Origin: an uncultured Clostridia bacterium
Lineage (GTDB): Bacteria > Bacillota > Clostridia > Oscillospirales > Acutalibacteraceae
Reading direction: 5' to 3'
Length of the DNA: 5,812 nt
Assembly: GCA_945227095.1 (NCBI GenBank)
Contig: CALYOC010000053.1
Location: forward strand, 1-5,812
This document shows positions 4,562 through 5,812 of this stretch, in pieces. Made by a program: the position numbers and the translations under genes. Numbering within the stretch: the stretch's first letter is position 1; each line of letters opens with the position of its first letter. Under the pieces are notes generated by a model, which made no database searches, was not told where the DNA came from, and saw nothing but the letters and a program-made list of their open reading frames with translations.

Positions 4562-5812
4562 TTATTTATTTAACGCCTGTTCCTTTTTTGCCTTTTTTTC
4601 TGCTTTTGATTTCATATGGTTTTCCTTTGCCTTTTGTCTGTTCTTTTTAAACAGCAGCGATCGCCAGGAGTTGACCGGCTTGTCGAACAGTACAAGGAAT
4701 GCCGGGAGTACGAAAACAGTCATTGCAAAGGAGCATATTCCGCCTCTCATTATTGACATACCGAGCATTCGTACTGCGGATGAATTCATACACAGACCTA
4801 TTACAAGTCCGCCCACCGTAAATATACCGGCGGAGATTAGCAATGGTTTAAATGAGCGGTTGAGAGCTTGTGTGAGCGCCTCTTTTTTGTTTAGTATTAT
4901 TCGTGCCTCTAAATAGTTCGAGGTCATTATAATTCCGTAATCTATCGTCGCACCGAGCAGTATATTGCTTATTATCATATATCCTATAAATATTACCGGT
5001 TCGTGCATCAGATAGGGGACAGCCATATTTACGAATATTCCGCTCTCGATAATCGTTATCAGCATTACAGGGATAAGCAGTGATTGATAGGATATGAAGA
5101 TAACTGCGGCAACTACTCCCAAGGAAATCAGGGAAATTTTGTTGAAATCCTCGTTTGTCGATTGCTCCATATCGATTGCGGCTGCGGTGTTGCCGAGCAG
5201 ATAGTATTTTTCGTTTGAGTAAACCGATTTTGTTGTATCCTCGATTTTTTTGAGCAGCTTCTTTGTCTGCTCTCCCTCTTCGGGAACATTGAGAGTCAGT
5301 ATTATTCGGTCATATCCGTTGCGACCTTTGAACTGTGCGATAAAGGATTCGGGAAGTATCTCGGTAAATCCGCTTTGCTTTATCAGTTGGTAGGAGTTAA
5401 CCATTGATATTTGCTTTCCGGAAATGGCGAGAAGCTTGTTCGAAAGCTCCAGCTCCTTTTCATCGTCGGCGGGTACAAGCAGCGCCAACTGCTCTTGTGT
5501 TCCGAACACTTTTTCAACTTCTTTTAGGTTTACAATAGCGGTGCTCTTTTCACCCTGAGAGGCGTTTACGCCGTATGTGAAGGTGTTGTTGTTTGCCGCG
5601 AACACGCTGGGTATTACAATCAGGATTGCCAGCACGGGGATAATAAAGCGAAGTTTGTATTGAAACTTGGCGAATTTATTGAAGTTGACATTAAAGGATT
5701 TGTGCTCGCCTGCTACAATCTGCTTGTCGCAGATTACCAACAGTCCGGGCAGAAGCAGGAAAACAGTCAACAGACTCAGTACAATTCCCTTCGTCATAAC
5801 AACGCCCATATC
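4562..5812 (-). CDS. MMPL/RND-superfamily membrane transporter, C-terminal half (5'-truncated by window edge)
   Basis: This is the second half of a proton-driven RND-type exporter in the MMPL family; the substrate cannot be told from sequence. The frame stays open through 5812, so the Met at 5809 is only the first in view. Residues counted from that Met: a hydrophobic helix at about 5-27 ending in LLPGLLVICDK matches the last helix of the first MMPL half; another helix at about 55-71 starts the second half; an outside domain of about 150 residues follows; then come five helices at roughly 225-240, 245-265, 272-294, 320-340 and 350-376. GATIDYGIIMTSNY (286-299) holds the Asp-Tyr pair (D290, Y291) of the MMPL proton relay. 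The second LLP-like end is VLPAFLVLFDK. A Lys-rich tail of about 28 residues (388-415) is probably cytoplasmic. The gene converges on tdk, and its stop lies one base from their shared hairpin. Its promoter and any partners are outside the window. Confidence 0.92.
   Translation of the reverse strand, partial: DMGVVMTKGIVLSLLTVFLLLPGLLVICDKQIVAGEHKSFNVNFNKFAKFQYKLRFIIPVLAILIVIPSVFAANNNTFTYGVNASQGEKSTAIVNLKEVEKVFGTQEQLALLVPADDEKELELSNKLLAISGKQISMVNSYQLIKQSGFTEILPESFIAQFKGRNGYDRIILTLNVPEEGEQTKKLLKKIEDTTKSVYSNEKYYLLGNTAAAIDMEQSTNEDFNKISLISLGVVAAVIFISYQSLLIPVMLITIIESGIFVNMAVPYLMHEPVIFIGYMIISNILLGATIDYGIIMTSNYLEARIILNKKEALTQALNRSFKPLLISAGIFTVGGLVIGLCMNSSAVRMLGMSIMRGGICSFAMTVFVLPAFLVLFDKPVNSWRSLLFKKNRQKAKENHMKSKAEKKAKKEQALNK

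Noticed and set aside
4557..4916. Plus-strand open frame opposite the end of the transporter gene
   Set aside because: It is a shadow of the transmembrane codons on the minus strand and begins in the shared hairpin.
5807..5809. Met codon as the natural start of the transporter
   Set aside because: The frame is open to the window edge, and the first visible residues fit the end of the first MMPL half, so several hundred residues are probably missing.

Overview
The window looks like chromosomal DNA of a low-to-moderate GC Firmicute, most likely an anaerobic gut-type Clostridia (Oscillospirales/Ruminococcaceae-like). The reasons are sigma-A-type promoters, strong AGGAG ribosome binding sites, SAM-I and FMN riboswitches on biosynthesis and transport genes, an ECF-type riboflavin S component, and a K+-dependent membrane pyrophosphatase. 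The assignment is inferred from gene style; no marker gene settles it. Bases 1-46 are not biological. They match an Illumina Nextera P7/i7/read-2 adapter ending in the Tn5 mosaic end, so the contig begins artificially at base 47.

Layout: (i) 47-1296 (+), the C-terminal ~60% of a membrane-bound pyrophosphatase (hppA), followed by its own terminator. (ii) 1434-2840 (+), a self-contained metK unit: near-consensus promoter, SAM-I riboswitch, riboswitch-controlled terminator, ribosome binding site and complete S-adenosylmethionine synthetase. (iii) 2861-2897, a 14-bp hairpin shared by the convergent metK and ribU genes. (iv) 3798-2909 (-), the riboflavin transporter unit: a promoter with perfect -35 and -10 hexamers, an FMN riboswitch, a candidate terminator, a candidate hairpin masking the ribosome binding site, and ribU. 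(v) 3858-4503 (+), tdk (thymidine kinase), divergent from ribU with its own promoter. (vi) 4526-4560, a perfect 15-bp hairpin between convergent tdk and (vii) 4562-5812 (-), the C-terminal half of an MMPL/RND-type membrane transporter that runs off the right end.

The genes do not form one pathway. Each is a separate transcription unit, closed by its own or a shared hairpin. The common theme is housekeeping cofactor and nucleotide economy: SAM synthesis repressed by SAM, riboflavin uptake repressed by FMN, thymidine salvage, and pyrophosphate-driven ion pumping. I see no phage, insertion sequence, CRISPR, tRNA or rRNA. I found no convincing new biological system. The points most worth checking are the alternative pairings in the two riboswitch leaders and the adapter at the left end.
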